The notes: generated from the sequence alone by a model not told the origin. DNA of 64,000 nucleotides from Bacteroidota bacterium (GCA_016718825.1 JADKCL010000009.1:1-64000); one strand, 5' to 3'. Positions 54,093 to 63,424 are shown, counted from the stretch's first letter. Program-made: numbers and translations.

Positions 54093-55433
54093 ATGAAAAC
54101 TATTCTCAAAATAACATTGTCGTTCCTCTTGATATGGGGAATTGGCAAAGCGCAAAAGACCGATCCCAATTCGACGCCCCCTGGTGCGCCTATTTTTGAG
54201 TTTCATGGGTCTGATCTGGGCAATCGAATGGTTCCGGATCACCCGGGCAATGCTGGCAATCGCGTCGCGGTCTCTAATTTCACCATCATCGAAAGTCAAT
54301 CTTCCAATGTTGGGCACAACATGGATCAGAATTGGCGCACCGTACTGCTTGGAATGGGGCACAATGCGACCATTGTACCACAAACGACACTGGACAACAA
54401 CGCCTTCTTTGGTGCTACCGATGTTTTGATCGTATCCTCTGGAATCATTGCACTTTCTGGACCGCGAAGTGCTATGGTCCAGCAATTTATGCAAACAGGC
54501 AAGTCGGTCTACATCCAAGGAGAGTATCTCACGACGTATTCGTCCAACCAAACTTTTTCCGCGATCGTGAACAATACAGGCGGCACTTTGACGCTTGGGG
54601 CCACCGTCGCGGGAGACTTGGTGCCCAATTCCGTTTTGAACCTCTATTCCAATACGCCGAATGCAGTTTCCGGTATCGGCTATCATTGGTATGGCGCCAC
54701 AGCCACGGGCTGCAACAGATTTGAGTATTTTATGCGGTACGGCGTCAACAATATCGGCTACGTTTACTGCCCGACGAACGGTGCATTTGGAGACGTGATT
54801 CAAAACACCGACCAAGATTGGATTCGGTCGATGACAAGCGTGCCACTCATGCAAAACATCATCTTTGCCTTGCTCAGTGGCAATGCCTGCTCGGTGGTTT
54901 GTGGCATTTTGGACGATCGCAGCATCGACTTGCAGGCCGACCGGCGTGCTGACGGAAGCGTGAACCTTCAGTGGTTGGTCCAAGGCGCAATCGAGGCGGG
55001 AACATTCGAGGTTTTTTGCAATGACCGTCCAATTGGTTCCGTTCCAGTCCAGAATGCAGCGGGCATGACGTTTCAATTTGTCGATCAACGCATTCCAAGT
55101 GGAATACAGCAATATCAAGTCAAGTTTCGCGATCTCAATGGCAATGAAACCATGCAGGCAACAGCGACCATTGACTTGGGATCCGTTGCTGCACATCTGC
55201 GCGTGGCTACAGAATCGCAGGGTTTTAGAGTATGGCTGACAGAGGGGACGGAACTTCAATCGTTGGCGCTCATCGATGCGGCCGGGAAAAGCTATGCACT
55301 TCCCACCGAAAGCCTGGAAGACAGCGAAGGAATGTTTGTTTCCATGGAGTTGTTTCCTCCAGGTGTTTACTTTTTTCAAGGCAATACGGCAAGCGGCGCC
55401 GCCATCGGAAAAAGAATGGTCTGGCTTCAGTAG
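54093..55433 (+). CDS. Exported protein with flavodoxin-like domain and T9SS-like C-terminus
   Basis: The 446-residue product has a signal peptide (ILKITLSFLLIWGIGKAQ). A glutamine-amidotransferase/ThuA-like alpha/beta part follows (about 65-220: NWRTVLLGMGHNATIVPQTTLDNN, ATDVLIVSSGIIALSG, MQTGKSVYIQGEYLTTYS), here without a recognisable catalytic Cys. The next part (about 275-440) is an fn3-like domain (VNLQWLVQGAIEAGTFEVF) and a C-terminal strand set (LALIDAAGKSYALPTESLE, then FPPGVYFFQGNTASGAAIGKRMVWL) that resembles a type A sorting domain. It is probably exported through the type IX system. It precedes the choice-of-anchor-L/OmpA gene by 68 bp, so co-transcription is likely. Confidence 0.75.
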   Translation: MKTILKITLSFLLIWGIGKAQKTDPNSTPPGAPIFEFHGSDLGNRMVPDHPGNAGNRVAVSNFTIIESQSSNVGHNMDQNWRTVLLGMGHNATIVPQTTLDNNAFFGATDVLIVSSGIIALSGPRSAMVQQFMQTGKSVYIQGEYLTTYSSNQTFSAIVNNTGGTLTLGATVAGDLVPNSVLNLYSNTPNAVSGIGYHWYGATATGCNRFEYFMRYGVNNIGYVYCPTNGAFGDVIQNTDQDWIRSMTSVPLMQNIIFALLSGNACSVVCGILDDRSIDLQADRRADGSVNLQWLVQGAIEAGTFEVFCNDRPIGSVPVQNAAGMTFQFVDQRIPSGIQQYQVKFRDLNGNETMQATATIDLGSVAAHLRVATESQGFRVWLTEGTELQSLALIDAAGKSYALPTESLEDSEGMFVSMELFPPGVYFFQGNTASGAAIGKRMVWLQ

Positions 55434-55501
55434 ACCTTCATTGTAACCATTGGCATGGAATCGCGTTATGCCAATGGCTTCTATCCGCAAGGCCGCCCGA
55501 T

Positions 55502-56800
55502 ATGCAAAAGTGCTTGATCTTGCCTTGGTTGTTTATTTTGCTGGCATTTCCTTTTGCTGGATCGGCCCAAATACAAATTGATACAAGCTATTCGCATTCA
55601 GAATTGGTCAATGACGTGCTTCTGGGCAAACGTGTCAAGGTACGGAATGTGCGGTATGTCGGGAGCAAATTGGCGGTTTCGGCATTCAGGGATACCTCAC
55701 TTACCCCATTGATGGCTGAGGGAATCTTGCTAAGTACGGGCAAGGTTTTTGATGCAAAAGGTCCCAATCGCCGTGCAAATACCACTTACAACATCGGGAC
55801 GCGGGGCGAACATGGCCTTGAATCCATCGCAAAAGGCATGACATTCGATGCGGCCTACATCGAGTTTGACTTTCAGCCAGAGATGGAGACCGTGATATTC
55901 AACTTCGTTTTTGGTTCGGAGGAATACACCGAGTACGTCAATTCCCAATTCAACGATGTTTTTGCATTCTGGATCAGCGGACCGGGCTACAAGGGCGTGA
56001 AAAATCTCGCGGTGGTGCCGCAAAACAGTGCGCCGATTACAGTGAATACGATTAACCACATCAGTAACCGCTATAACTATGTAGACAACAATCCTTTTGA
56101 CCGTTTGGGCAATCTGAAAAAGGAAAACATCAGCCACCTTTATCCGGATCTTCTGCGGAACTATGAATATGATGGGTTTACAAGTCTGCTCACAGCTGAG
56201 GCGCGCGTGCGGCCGGGAGAGGTGTACCATATCAAAATTGCTATTGCTGACGTTAGCGACGGCCGGTACGACAGTGCCGTATTTCTGGAAGGAAATTCGT
56301 TTTCGAGTTTGCCGTTGGATCCTGTGGCGCGTGCGGAGTTGCTGAATGAGGATTTCGGCGAAATCAAGCGGAAATTCAGACCGGTCAAAGTAGGGGAGAA
56401 CCCCAAAGAGGAATTGGTCGTGCGGGATTCGAAGGCGAAAACCGAGAGCAACGGGGATGCCAATTCATGGAGCTTGATGGTCAACTTCGATTTTGACAAT
56501 GCCACCCTTTCGTCGGAGGAAAAAGCAAAGCTGGATTCTGCCTGGACGTATGTCTTGGCCAAATCAAAGCTGAAAGTGAGTGTGCAAGGGCATACCGACA
56601 ATGTCGGCGCCGACAATTACAACAATCGTTTATCCGTACGCCGCGCCACGGCTGTATTAAACTATCTGAAATCCAAAGGATTAGCCACGGATCGAATTTC
56701 AACCCAAGGTTTCGGCTTTCATCAGCCTGCCACCACCAACGACACAGACGAAGGCCGCGCCATCAATCGCCGCGTAGAAGTGAGATTAAGTGAAAAGTGA
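55502..56800 (+). CDS. Choice-of-anchor-L protein with OmpA peptidoglycan-binding domain
   Basis: ATG 55502 starts a signal peptide (LILPWLFILLAFPFAGSAQ); upstream in-frame sequence is the 3' part of the previous gene in another frame. Residues about 30-280 are a choice-of-anchor-L domain (VKVRNVRYVGSKLAVSAF, GILLSTGKVFDA, FDAAYIEFDFQPEMETVIFNFVFGSEEYTEYV, FNDVFAFWISGPG, DGRYDSAVFLEGNSF). The C-terminal 110 residues are an OmpA domain with VNFDFDNATLSSEEKAKLD, VQGHTDNVGADNYNNRLSVRRA and a complete peptidoglycan-binding motif, ending INRRVEVRLSEK. It should anchor an extracellular-type domain to the wall. Its last codons and stop lie in a heptamer repeat. Confidence 0.88.
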   Translation: MQKCLILPWLFILLAFPFAGSAQIQIDTSYSHSELVNDVLLGKRVKVRNVRYVGSKLAVSAFRDTSLTPLMAEGILLSTGKVFDAKGPNRRANTTYNIGTRGEHGLESIAKGMTFDAAYIEFDFQPEMETVIFNFVFGSEEYTEYVNSQFNDVFAFWISGPGYKGVKNLAVVPQNSAPITVNTINHISNRYNYVDNNPFDRLGNLKKENISHLYPDLLRNYEYDGFTSLLTAEARVRPGEVYHIKIAIADVSDGRYDSAVFLEGNSFSSLPLDPVARAELLNEDFGEIKRKFRPVKVGENPKEELVVRDSKAKTESNGDANSWSLMVNFDFDNATLSSEEKAKLDSAWTYVLAKSKLKVSVQGHTDNVGADNYNNRLSVRRATAVLNYLKSKGLATDRISTQGFGFHQPATTNDTDEGRAINRRVEVRLSEK

Positions 56801-56869
56801 AAAGTGAAAAGTGAAAAGTGCTCAATGGAATTTTTCACTTTTCACTTTTAGTTTTTCACTTTTCACTTA
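56788..56869. repeat. GTGAAAA heptamer hairpin between convergent genes
   Basis: The plus strand has four GTGAAAA units (AGTGAAAAGTGAAAAGTGAAAAGTG, from 56790) that contain the stop of the gene ending at 56800. Then TTTTTCACTTTTCACTTTTAGTTTTTCACTTTTCACTTA gives TGA-bearing units on the minus strand beside the stop at 56867. The two halves can pair as a bidirectional terminator. Confidence 0.85.
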
Positions 56870-57604
56870 CTGTCTGTTCCACCCACCAAATCCGATATGG
56901 AGATTGGCGTAGAGGCCGGTTGGTTTCAAAACAGGGCCGCCGGAAAGTGGAGCTTCGTAGGCCTTCCAATCGTTTTCGGTAATCGCAAGATTGTAGCCCA
57001 GGTCAAGGCCGATGACAATCCCGGAGCCGGATGTTTCATCAAAACCCGGCATCCATTCAAAACCTGCCCCGAAGCTCATAAGCACCCCTTGCTTGACCAA
57101 GTTTGTGCCTGTGTAAACGCCCGTAAAAACCGTGTCCATCGCGACATTTGCAGCTTTGTTGTTGAGGGTCAGAGACTCCTTGTAGCCACCTACACCAACT
57201 TTGGGATAAAGCAACAGGCCTTTTTTGCCCACCAATACATAGCCAAAGTAAAATTTACCCCAGCCTGATTCGTAGGTCAAATCCTGACTGCCAAATGTTT
57301 CTTTTTGCTTGAGGCTGCTGTAGCCCTCGCCACCCAACAAAACGCTGCGTACCATCAGCATCCCGCCGCCACCAAAACCGATTGCGCCGTCGCTGAACGA
57401 GGTGCCGTTTCCCACGAAATTCGTCAAGCCTGCGACATCTTTCATGCTGTAGCCACCGATGGCATAGCCATAGCCGCCTGAAACGCGCTTAGGGCCGCCA
57501 TCGTCCATCGGATCAGGAATGGTATCCTGTGCAGAGGCCAAGGAAAAGGAAAATGCAAGACCGATTGCAATCGTCAAGCCTTTAAGTAGTCGCGAAGTAT
57601 TCAT
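56867..57604 (-). CDS. Outer-membrane beta-barrel-like protein
   Basis: The 245-residue product has a signal peptide (LLKGLTIAIGLAFSFSLASAQ), an acidic linker (DTIPDPMDDGGPKRV), and a mature part rich in glycine and aromatic residues in alternating strands (GYGYAIGGYSMKD, VLLGGEGYSSL, KFYFGYVLVGKKGLLLYPKVGVGGYKE, GIVIGLDLGYNLAI). It ends LYANLHIGFGGWNRQ with a terminal aromatic, as in Bacteroidota outer-membrane beta-barrels, where the last strand is the assembly signal. No specific family is recognised. A TAACTTTG promoter element lies 26 bp upstream, and the gene ends at the heptamer hairpin shared with 55502-56800. Confidence 0.75.
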   Translation of the reverse strand: MNTSRLLKGLTIAIGLAFSFSLASAQDTIPDPMDDGGPKRVSGGYGYAIGGYSMKDVAGLTNFVGNGTSFSDGAIGFGGGGMLMVRSVLLGGEGYSSLKQKETFGSQDLTYESGWGKFYFGYVLVGKKGLLLYPKVGVGGYKESLTLNNKAANVAMDTVFTGVYTGTNLVKQGVLMSFGAGFEWMPGFDETSGSGIVIGLDLGYNLAITENDWKAYEAPLSGGPVLKPTGLYANLHIGFGGWNRQ

Positions 57605-57629
57605 AGGAAATTCAAACGAGTTAACATCC

Positions 57630-57637
57630 CAAAGTTA
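57630..57637 (-). promoter_or_regulatory. TAnnTTTG -7 element (TAACTTTG)
   Basis: The plus strand CAAAGTTA gives TAACTTTG on the minus strand, 26 bp before ATG 57604. It is an exact consensus match. Confidence 0.6.
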
Positions 57638-57823
57638 TCAAAAACCAAGCCAAGTCCGCAATTCTGCCCTGAAGGTGACCCTGGCTTTTCTGCAAATGCA
57701 GCCCATTGTTAAAATTATTTAAAGGCAAACCAAGCTGTATCCAACTTCGTTTTCTTCGCGTATTGGTTTCAAAAACAGATAATGCACCTTTTAAAAATGT
57801 TCAATTAGATCGTGTAAAGGAAT

Positions 57824-59314
57824 ATGAAAAACCAAAATTCATCATCAACAACAGGATCAATCATGCGGATGTTTGCCGTCGCCTTGCTCGGCGGAGTTGT
57901 TACACTTGGTGGCTACAAATTGTTGGAATCCACGATGGATCCTTCACGGGGCCATGCTTTCCAATCATCCGAGCTCTCCAGTCAATTTGCGAGTCTTCCT
58001 GTCGGGGCAAATGGCATGAACGATTTTACCGCCGCTGCCGAATTGAGCACGCCTGCGGTCGTTCACGTGAAGAGCAACATGATGGTGCAGACGCGCAACA
58101 TGTGGAACATGGACCCTTTTGGTGGCTTTTTTGATGACGGATGGGGATTTGGCCGACCACAACAGCACAATGCCCAAAGTACAGGCTCCGGCGTGATCAC
58201 CACCCCTGATGGATATATCGTCACCAACAATCACGTGGTCAACGATGCCCAAAGTGTCGAAGTTGTTTTGGAGGACGGACGCACATACACTGCGCAAGTG
58301 GTGGGCACGGACCCAAGCACGGATTTGGCCTTGTTGAAAATTGACGAGACCAACCTACCCATTCTCACATTTGGCAACAGCGACAATCTCCGCGTAGGCG
58401 AATGGGTGCTTGCCGTCGGGAATCCATTTAACCTGACCTCCACCGTGACGGCAGGCATCGTGAGCGCCAAGGCGCGCAACATCAACATTCTCAAAGACAA
58501 AATGGCCATTGAAAGCTTCATCCAGACAGATGCCGCCGTAAATCCAGGCAATTCCGGCGGCGCGCTTGTCAATGCACGTGGCGAACTCGTCGGAATCAAT
58601 ACTGCGATTGCCTCCAATACAGGCTCCTATTCAGGCTATTCCTTTGCCGTGCCCGTCGAAATCGTGAAGAAAGTCATCGATGATTTGATGAATCACGGCA
58701 TCGTGCAGCGCGCATTTCTTGGCGCCAACTTGATCGAGCTCAATGGAGATGTCGCCAAAAAGGTCGGCGTGCAACAAACGCATGGCGTGTACATCGACGG
58801 GGTGATGGAGGGCGGCTCGGCCCAATATGCAGGTTTGCGGAAAGGGGATATCATCACCGCGATTGACGGCAAGGAATTGCGCAACAGCGCCGAATTGACC
58901 GAATATGTCGGCCGGCACCGTCCGGGTGACCGCGTGCAACTCACCATCATCCGTGAGGGTGACAAAACTGAAGTCCCTGTAGAGTTGCGTAACTCCAAAG
59001 GTACGACCGATATCGTGGAGCGCAACGACAGCGAAGCCTTGGAGGCCTTGGGGGCGGAATTGGAGGAACTTTCCGCCAATGAATTGAACAAGCTCGGGCT
59101 CAAAGGCGGCGTGAAGATTACCAAACTCAAAGAGGGCAAATTGCAGCAATACACGAGCATTCGCCCTGGGTTCATCATCACAACGATTGACAATCAGGTC
59201 GTAACGAGCATTGAGCACCTGCAAAAGATTCTCAACAACAAAAGTGGGGGTGTGATGATGGAGGGGCTCTATCCTGGATGGCCCGGCCGCTACTACTATG
59301 CTTTTGGGATGTAA
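57824..59314 (+). CDS. degP: HtrA/DegP-type periplasmic serine protease
   Basis: The 496-residue product has an uncleaved-type signal anchor (MFAVALLGGVVTLGGYKLL), a linker, the trypsin-like domain with His137 (GYIVTNNHVVNDAQ), Asp167 (STDLALLKI) and Ser244 (NPGNSGGALVN), and two PDZ domains: about 290-375 (VYIDGVMEGGSAQYAGLRKGDIITAIDGKEL) and about 410-490 (GLKGGVKITKL, then FIITTIDNQVVTS). Such Do-family proteases refold or degrade damaged periplasmic proteins, consistent with the many exported proteins encoded here. The Met- and Asn-rich loop with WNMDPFGGFFDDGW is typical of Bacteroidota copies. A strong terminator follows. Confidence 0.95.
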   Translation: MKNQNSSSTTGSIMRMFAVALLGGVVTLGGYKLLESTMDPSRGHAFQSSELSSQFASLPVGANGMNDFTAAAELSTPAVVHVKSNMMVQTRNMWNMDPFGGFFDDGWGFGRPQQHNAQSTGSGVITTPDGYIVTNNHVVNDAQSVEVVLEDGRTYTAQVVGTDPSTDLALLKIDETNLPILTFGNSDNLRVGEWVLAVGNPFNLTSTVTAGIVSAKARNINILKDKMAIESFIQTDAAVNPGNSGGALVNARGELVGINTAIASNTGSYSGYSFAVPVEIVKKVIDDLMNHGIVQRAFLGANLIELNGDVAKKVGVQQTHGVYIDGVMEGGSAQYAGLRKGDIITAIDGKELRNSAELTEYVGRHRPGDRVQLTIIREGDKTEVPVELRNSKGTTDIVERNDSEALEALGAELEELSANELNKLGLKGGVKITKLKEGKLQQYTSIRPGFIITTIDNQVVTSIEHLQKILNNKSGGVMMEGLYPGWPGRYYYAFGM

Positions 59315-59349
59315 GCAGGGTAGCCTTCCCGCATAAAATACCTTGAAAT

Positions 59350-59391
59350 CCGAATGCCAAGGACACCGTTTTCCTTGGCATTCGGGTTTTT
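59350..59391 (+). terminator. Rho-independent terminator after degP
   Basis: A 14-bp perfect stem CCGAATGCCAAGGA/TCCTTGGCATTCGG (59350-59363, 59372-59385) is followed by GTTTTT, 36 bp after the stop. Confidence 0.85.
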
Positions 59392-59485
59392 GAATTGTCG
59401 TATGGCCTTAAAACGCAACATTTCCCCCTAGGTCAATGGAGAATCTCGCTAAATTGCAGGCCTTTTAATCGATCTCGGATAATTT

Positions 59486-61555
59486 ATGATACAGAAATTT
59501 AGAAAGCTGGGTATATTTTTCGTAGCCGCGGGTACGATCGTGGCTGGTTGTAACAAACCCGCCGAAGGCGGCCCAACAACTGGAACGACCCCAACGGAAT
59601 ACCATGGTCTCCTGCTTGAAAACATGGATACGACGGTAAATCCCAAAGACGATTTCTATCGTTATGCAAACGGTGCCTACCTGAAAAGAACAGAAATTCC
59701 TGCCGAGGAAAGTCGCTGGGGAGTTTTTGCCGAATTGACGGAGCGCAACACTGGGCGGATCAAAGGCATTTTTGAGGAGTGCAGCAAGGCTGGCGCCGCA
59801 AAAGGAACCATTGACCAGAAGATCGGCGACTATTACAAAACAGCGATGGATTCGGCAGCGATCGAAAAGCTGGGCGTCAAAGCTGTGCAATCCGACTTGG
59901 ATAAAATTGCTGCAATCACCACTGTGGCTGACGTTGTGCCGCTCGTAGCGTCGATGCATCGCCGTGGGATGGGTCCGTTTTTTGGAACCTACGTGGATCA
60001 GGATGCCAAAAACAGTGAGCGCTACATTTTGAGCTTGAATCAAGGTGGAACTGGGTTGCCAGAAAAGGACTATTACTTTTCCAAAAGCCCAGACAAAGAA
60101 AACATCCGCAAGCAATACGTCGGATTCCTTTCCAAGCTGCTTCAACTTTCTGGCGAAGATTCCACCCAAGCCAATGCACATGCGGCAAAGTGCTTGGAAA
60201 TTGAAACCAAATTGGCTGCGAAATCCCTCGCAAATGTCGAGCTCCGCGATCCGGATGCGAACTATCACCTGATGCAACTGGATGGTTTGACCAAGTTGGC
60301 CCCACAGTTTGGCTGGAAGGAATACTTTACAGCCCTCGGCATGGCCGAGCCGGGTGATATCAACGTCGGTCAGCCCGCATTCTTCACTGAATTCGGAAAA
60401 TTGCTCACCGCTTACAGCATTGACGATTGGAAGAACTACCTCAAAATCAATTTGTTGAATGGTGCAGCTTCCGACCTCAGCAATGATTTTGTGATGGCCA
60501 ACTTCGAATTCTACGACAAGACTTTGACAGGTGCCGAGAAGATGAAGGTGCGTTGGAAGCGCGTCGTCGAAGGTGGCAGTTGGGGCCTTGGCTTTGCCCT
60601 TGGCCAGAAATACACAGAGAAGTATTTCAGCGCCAATGCCAAGAAAATCGCTTTGGAAATGGTCGACAACATTTTGGCTGTCATGAAAGACCGTCTTTCC
60701 AAACTCGAATGGATGAGCGACGAAACCAAGAAGCAAGCCATTCACAAAGTGGAAACGATCCTTCCAAAAATCGGCTATCCTGATACTTGGCGCGACTATT
60801 CCAAGCTGGAAATTGTCGGTGATGACTACATGAAAAACATTTTCGCAATCCGCGAATTTGGGTTTCAGTTCAGACTGGACAAAATCGGCAAGCCGGTCGA
60901 CAAGACCGAATGGGGCATGCCGCCTCAGGTTGTAAATGCCTATTACAACCCGAGCAAAAACGAAATCGTCTTCCCGGCTGGTATTTTGCAAGCACCGTTT
61001 TTTGATGAGCACGTTGATGCAGCACTGAATTACGGTGGATTTGGCGCAGTCATTGGCCACGAGCTGATCCATGCATTTGACGATGAAGGCAGCAAGTTTG
61101 ATGCAGAAGGCAACCTGAAAAGCTGGTGGACCGAAGACGACCGGAAAAACTTCGAGGAACGCGCCCAAGTGGTCAAGCGTCAATACGATGCCTACGAAGT
61201 CGCCGACAGCCTCTTCATCAATGGGCAGTTGACACTTGGCGAGAATATCGCCGACATTCACGGCTTGCAAATGTCTTATTGGGCTTGGAAGCGCTCCTTG
61301 GAAGGCAAAGAGGCCCCCAAGTCGCAAGACGGATTTACGCCCGACCAGCGTTTCTTTGTTTCCTACGGGCAGATTTGGAGCTCGTTGATGCGCCCTGAAT
61401 CATTGCGCCTCATGGTTGCCACCAATCCGCACAGCCCCGCAGAGTTCCGTGTCAAAGGTACTTTGTCAAATTTCCCCGCATTCTATGAAGCATTTGGCGT
61501 CAAAGAGGGCGATGGAATGTACCGTGCCGATGCTGAAAGGTCTGCCATCTGGTAA
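59486..61555 (+). CDS. pepO: M13 (neprilysin/PepO) zinc metallopeptidase lipoprotein
   Basis: The 689-residue product starts with a lipoprotein signal (GIFFVAAGTIVAGC, Cys22) and a short linker. The family N-terminal region (NPKDDFYRYANGAYLKRTEIPAEESRWGVF) follows. The zinc site is HELIHAFDDEGSKFD at about residue 526 (HExxH) with the third ligand in LGENIADIHG at about 586, and the conserved MPPQVVNAYYNPSKNEIVFPAGILQAPFF precedes it. The end matches the family too (FRVKGTLSNFPAFYEAFGVKEGDGMYR), though the usual C-terminal W is the last residue here. It cleaves peptides of up to about 40 residues outside the cytoplasmic membrane. It is followed by a very strong terminator. Confidence 0.95.
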   Translation: MIQKFRKLGIFFVAAGTIVAGCNKPAEGGPTTGTTPTEYHGLLLENMDTTVNPKDDFYRYANGAYLKRTEIPAEESRWGVFAELTERNTGRIKGIFEECSKAGAAKGTIDQKIGDYYKTAMDSAAIEKLGVKAVQSDLDKIAAITTVADVVPLVASMHRRGMGPFFGTYVDQDAKNSERYILSLNQGGTGLPEKDYYFSKSPDKENIRKQYVGFLSKLLQLSGEDSTQANAHAAKCLEIETKLAAKSLANVELRDPDANYHLMQLDGLTKLAPQFGWKEYFTALGMAEPGDINVGQPAFFTEFGKLLTAYSIDDWKNYLKINLLNGAASDLSNDFVMANFEFYDKTLTGAEKMKVRWKRVVEGGSWGLGFALGQKYTEKYFSANAKKIALEMVDNILAVMKDRLSKLEWMSDETKKQAIHKVETILPKIGYPDTWRDYSKLEIVGDDYMKNIFAIREFGFQFRLDKIGKPVDKTEWGMPPQVVNAYYNPSKNEIVFPAGILQAPFFDEHVDAALNYGGFGAVIGHELIHAFDDEGSKFDAEGNLKSWWTEDDRKNFEERAQVVKRQYDAYEVADSLFINGQLTLGENIADIHGLQMSYWAWKRSLEGKEAPKSQDGFTPDQRFFVSYGQIWSSLMRPESLRLMVATNPHSPAEFRVKGTLSNFPAFYEAFGVKEGDGMYRADAERSAIW

Positions 61556-61577
61556 TTTTGCAAAAATAATTCGGCAA

Positions 61578-61614
61578 CAAAATCGGCCCTCAGGACATCT
61601 GAGGGCCGATTTTG
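61578..61614 (+). terminator. Rho-independent terminator after the M13 peptidase
   Basis: A perfect 16-bp stem CAAAATCGGCCCTCAG with its complement and a five-base GACAT loop, followed by TTTATTT, 22 bp after the stop. Confidence 0.9.
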
Positions 61615-61947
61615 TTTATTTGATGGGCCATTTTATGCAACCTTGAAAAAAACTTTGTTTGGCGAATGTGGAATTTATGCAATGTCTGCATCTCATTGTC
61701 GTAAAGCACCGAAAAGCACCAATTTTTAGTTCATCCCAATCGTTGGCCTGGAATAGGAAACCCTCCCCAGGTTTTGCACAGAGCCAACTCTACCAACTCG
61801 AAGCAGAGGATCACCCCCCTCTGCTTTTTTTTGTTACCCAAGCGGTATGGCTGCCTCGTGGACCATTGAGAGAATTCTCCTGAAAATTTCATTGCGCGGC
61901 AACGCTTGGGCATTATCTTAGTGGAGCAACCGCTAAAAAAGATCAAA

Positions 61948-62988
61948 ATGAAAGCATCCTTGAATTGGACCATGGTTTTGGTGCTGCTGCTATTGGCGGC
62001 ATGCGGCAATGAGGTCGAAGAAAAGAACACGACCTTGGGCGGCTACCTTGACAGCGCCTACGTCTCAAAAGGATATCGTGCTGCCATGGATTCCATCCAC
62101 GTCAGTTCGGGCGTTTCCGAAGGCGATTTCAAGGAGCTTCAGAGCTATATGCGGGAATTTCGAGACAGCATTCAGGGGCATCCCACCTACCGCGAACTGC
62201 TCGACCGTGCCAAAGGACTCAACGAAATGCGCGATGGGGCCATTTCAATGAAGCTGAAAAGCATGAGCCTCCGGCATGTTCAGAAACTCATTGAAGTTAG
62301 GCTTGTCATGTCCTTCACCAATGACATGACCGTACCCTTGGCCGGCTTTAGAGGGCAGATCCACTGGCAAGATAGCAGTGGAAAAAAGGTCGCTTCAGCA
62401 CCGGGTTTTAGCGTAATCGGCCCCTTGATGCCTGCAGATAGTGTCACGGATCTTCGTTTGGAGTATGTGATCTATAAACCTACGGGCAATGAACTCAACG
62501 ACCCACGCAATCAGGCCGCGCGCGATACGTTGGAGGCCATTGAGGCGATCGCTAAACGGCGCGATCTTACCGCATTTGGGTTCAAGGTAATTGACATCCG
62601 GCTGGGGAATGGTCTTACGCCAGGTCAATATTGGCTGCTTGATCGGCCTGCACGTGAAGCGGCTGACAAACGGCCGGTTGCTGCACAAGTCAGCAAAACG
62701 CCGCTCCTCAAATGGGTGGATCAACATGAGGTGATGGTCAAACAGTTGGAGTCACATAGCGGAGATTTTTCGTTGATGATCAGCCCCGTCATTACTACGA
62801 GGGTCGAAGCTGGAAATGGAGCCAAACTGATTCAGGACAGAACCCAAAAGGTGTTTGATTTTTTCAACATTCAGAAGCGAATCCCACGTTCCAATATCAA
62901 TCAGGGCACGGTCGGCAGGAAGCTTGTGTTGGCTGAATATGTTGATTATTGGAATTGGCCGATGGAAATCAGGATTTACCGTCAGTAA
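61948..62988 (+). CDS. Lipoprotein of unknown function
   Basis: ATG 61948 is preferred over GTG/ATG 61906 because it opens a lipoprotein signal (LNWTMVLVLLLLAAC). The 346-residue product has a helical region (about 30-110: GYRAAMDSIHVSSGVSEGDFKELQSYMREF, EMRDGAISMKLKSM) and then a segment with MSFTNDMTVPLAGFRGQIHWQDSSGKKV that resembles Ig-like domains of the DUF6694/Tetratrico-associated type only weakly. The C-terminus (RIYRQ) has no sorting domain. The family is not recognised. It is preceded by the terminator of the M13 peptidase and followed by its own hairpin, so it is a single-gene unit. Confidence 0.65.
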   Translation: MKASLNWTMVLVLLLLAACGNEVEEKNTTLGGYLDSAYVSKGYRAAMDSIHVSSGVSEGDFKELQSYMREFRDSIQGHPTYRELLDRAKGLNEMRDGAISMKLKSMSLRHVQKLIEVRLVMSFTNDMTVPLAGFRGQIHWQDSSGKKVASAPGFSVIGPLMPADSVTDLRLEYVIYKPTGNELNDPRNQAARDTLEAIEAIAKRRDLTAFGFKVIDIRLGNGLTPGQYWLLDRPAREAADKRPVAAQVSKTPLLKWVDQHEVMVKQLESHSGDFSLMISPVITTRVEAGNGAKLIQDRTQKVFDFFNIQKRIPRSNINQGTVGRKLVLAEYVDYWNWPMEIRIYRQ

Positions 62989-63017
62989 ATCATCTACCAC
63001 CAAGGTATTGTAAAACG

Positions 63018-63048
63018 GGAACGCCCCTCCTGGCAGAGCGGGCGTTCC
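63018..63048 (+). terminator. Hairpin terminator after the lipoprotein gene
   Basis: A perfect 9-bp stem GGAACGCCC/GGGCGTTCC with a 13-base loop, 30 bp after the stop at 62988. The following sequence is AT-rich but without a clean T-run. Confidence 0.65.
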
Positions 63049-63424
63049 GAATACATTTTGAAATTGAGGAGAACGCGGTCCGACAAGCAGGAGTCAAGAT
63101 CAGAGAGGAGGTTGCTTGACGAACCAGATCAACTAATAAATATGAACAATATTACACGATTAAATCTGTATTAAAAAGAGAATTGTTCATTTTGATCGAT
63201 TCTTGGAAGAAAAAAATATTGGTCTTGCTTTTTTTCGGGTTTGCAAAGATTTGAATGCGATTCGAACGGATAATTCCCCATCGAGGGAGGCTGCTGTCAT
63301 CTGTGAGAGCATCGAATGTCTTGTCGGTGGCCCCGTAGCCGGTGTTTTGGGGCAGATCTTTCATGATTTCTGAAGTACGACCGTGATTCGATTCCATCAG
63401 CAACCTGAATCGGGATTCATTTTG

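Noticed and set aside
53988..55490. A 500-codon minus-strand frame opposite the flavodoxin-like exported protein
   Set aside because: The plus strand has a signal peptide and recognisable C-terminal pattern; the antisense product is basic and Cys-rich without motifs.
59465..61327. A 620-codon open frame antisense to the M13 peptidase
   Set aside because: It lies fully opposite a gene with clear zinc-site motifs; its product shows no domain, and its length follows from codon bias on the sense strand.
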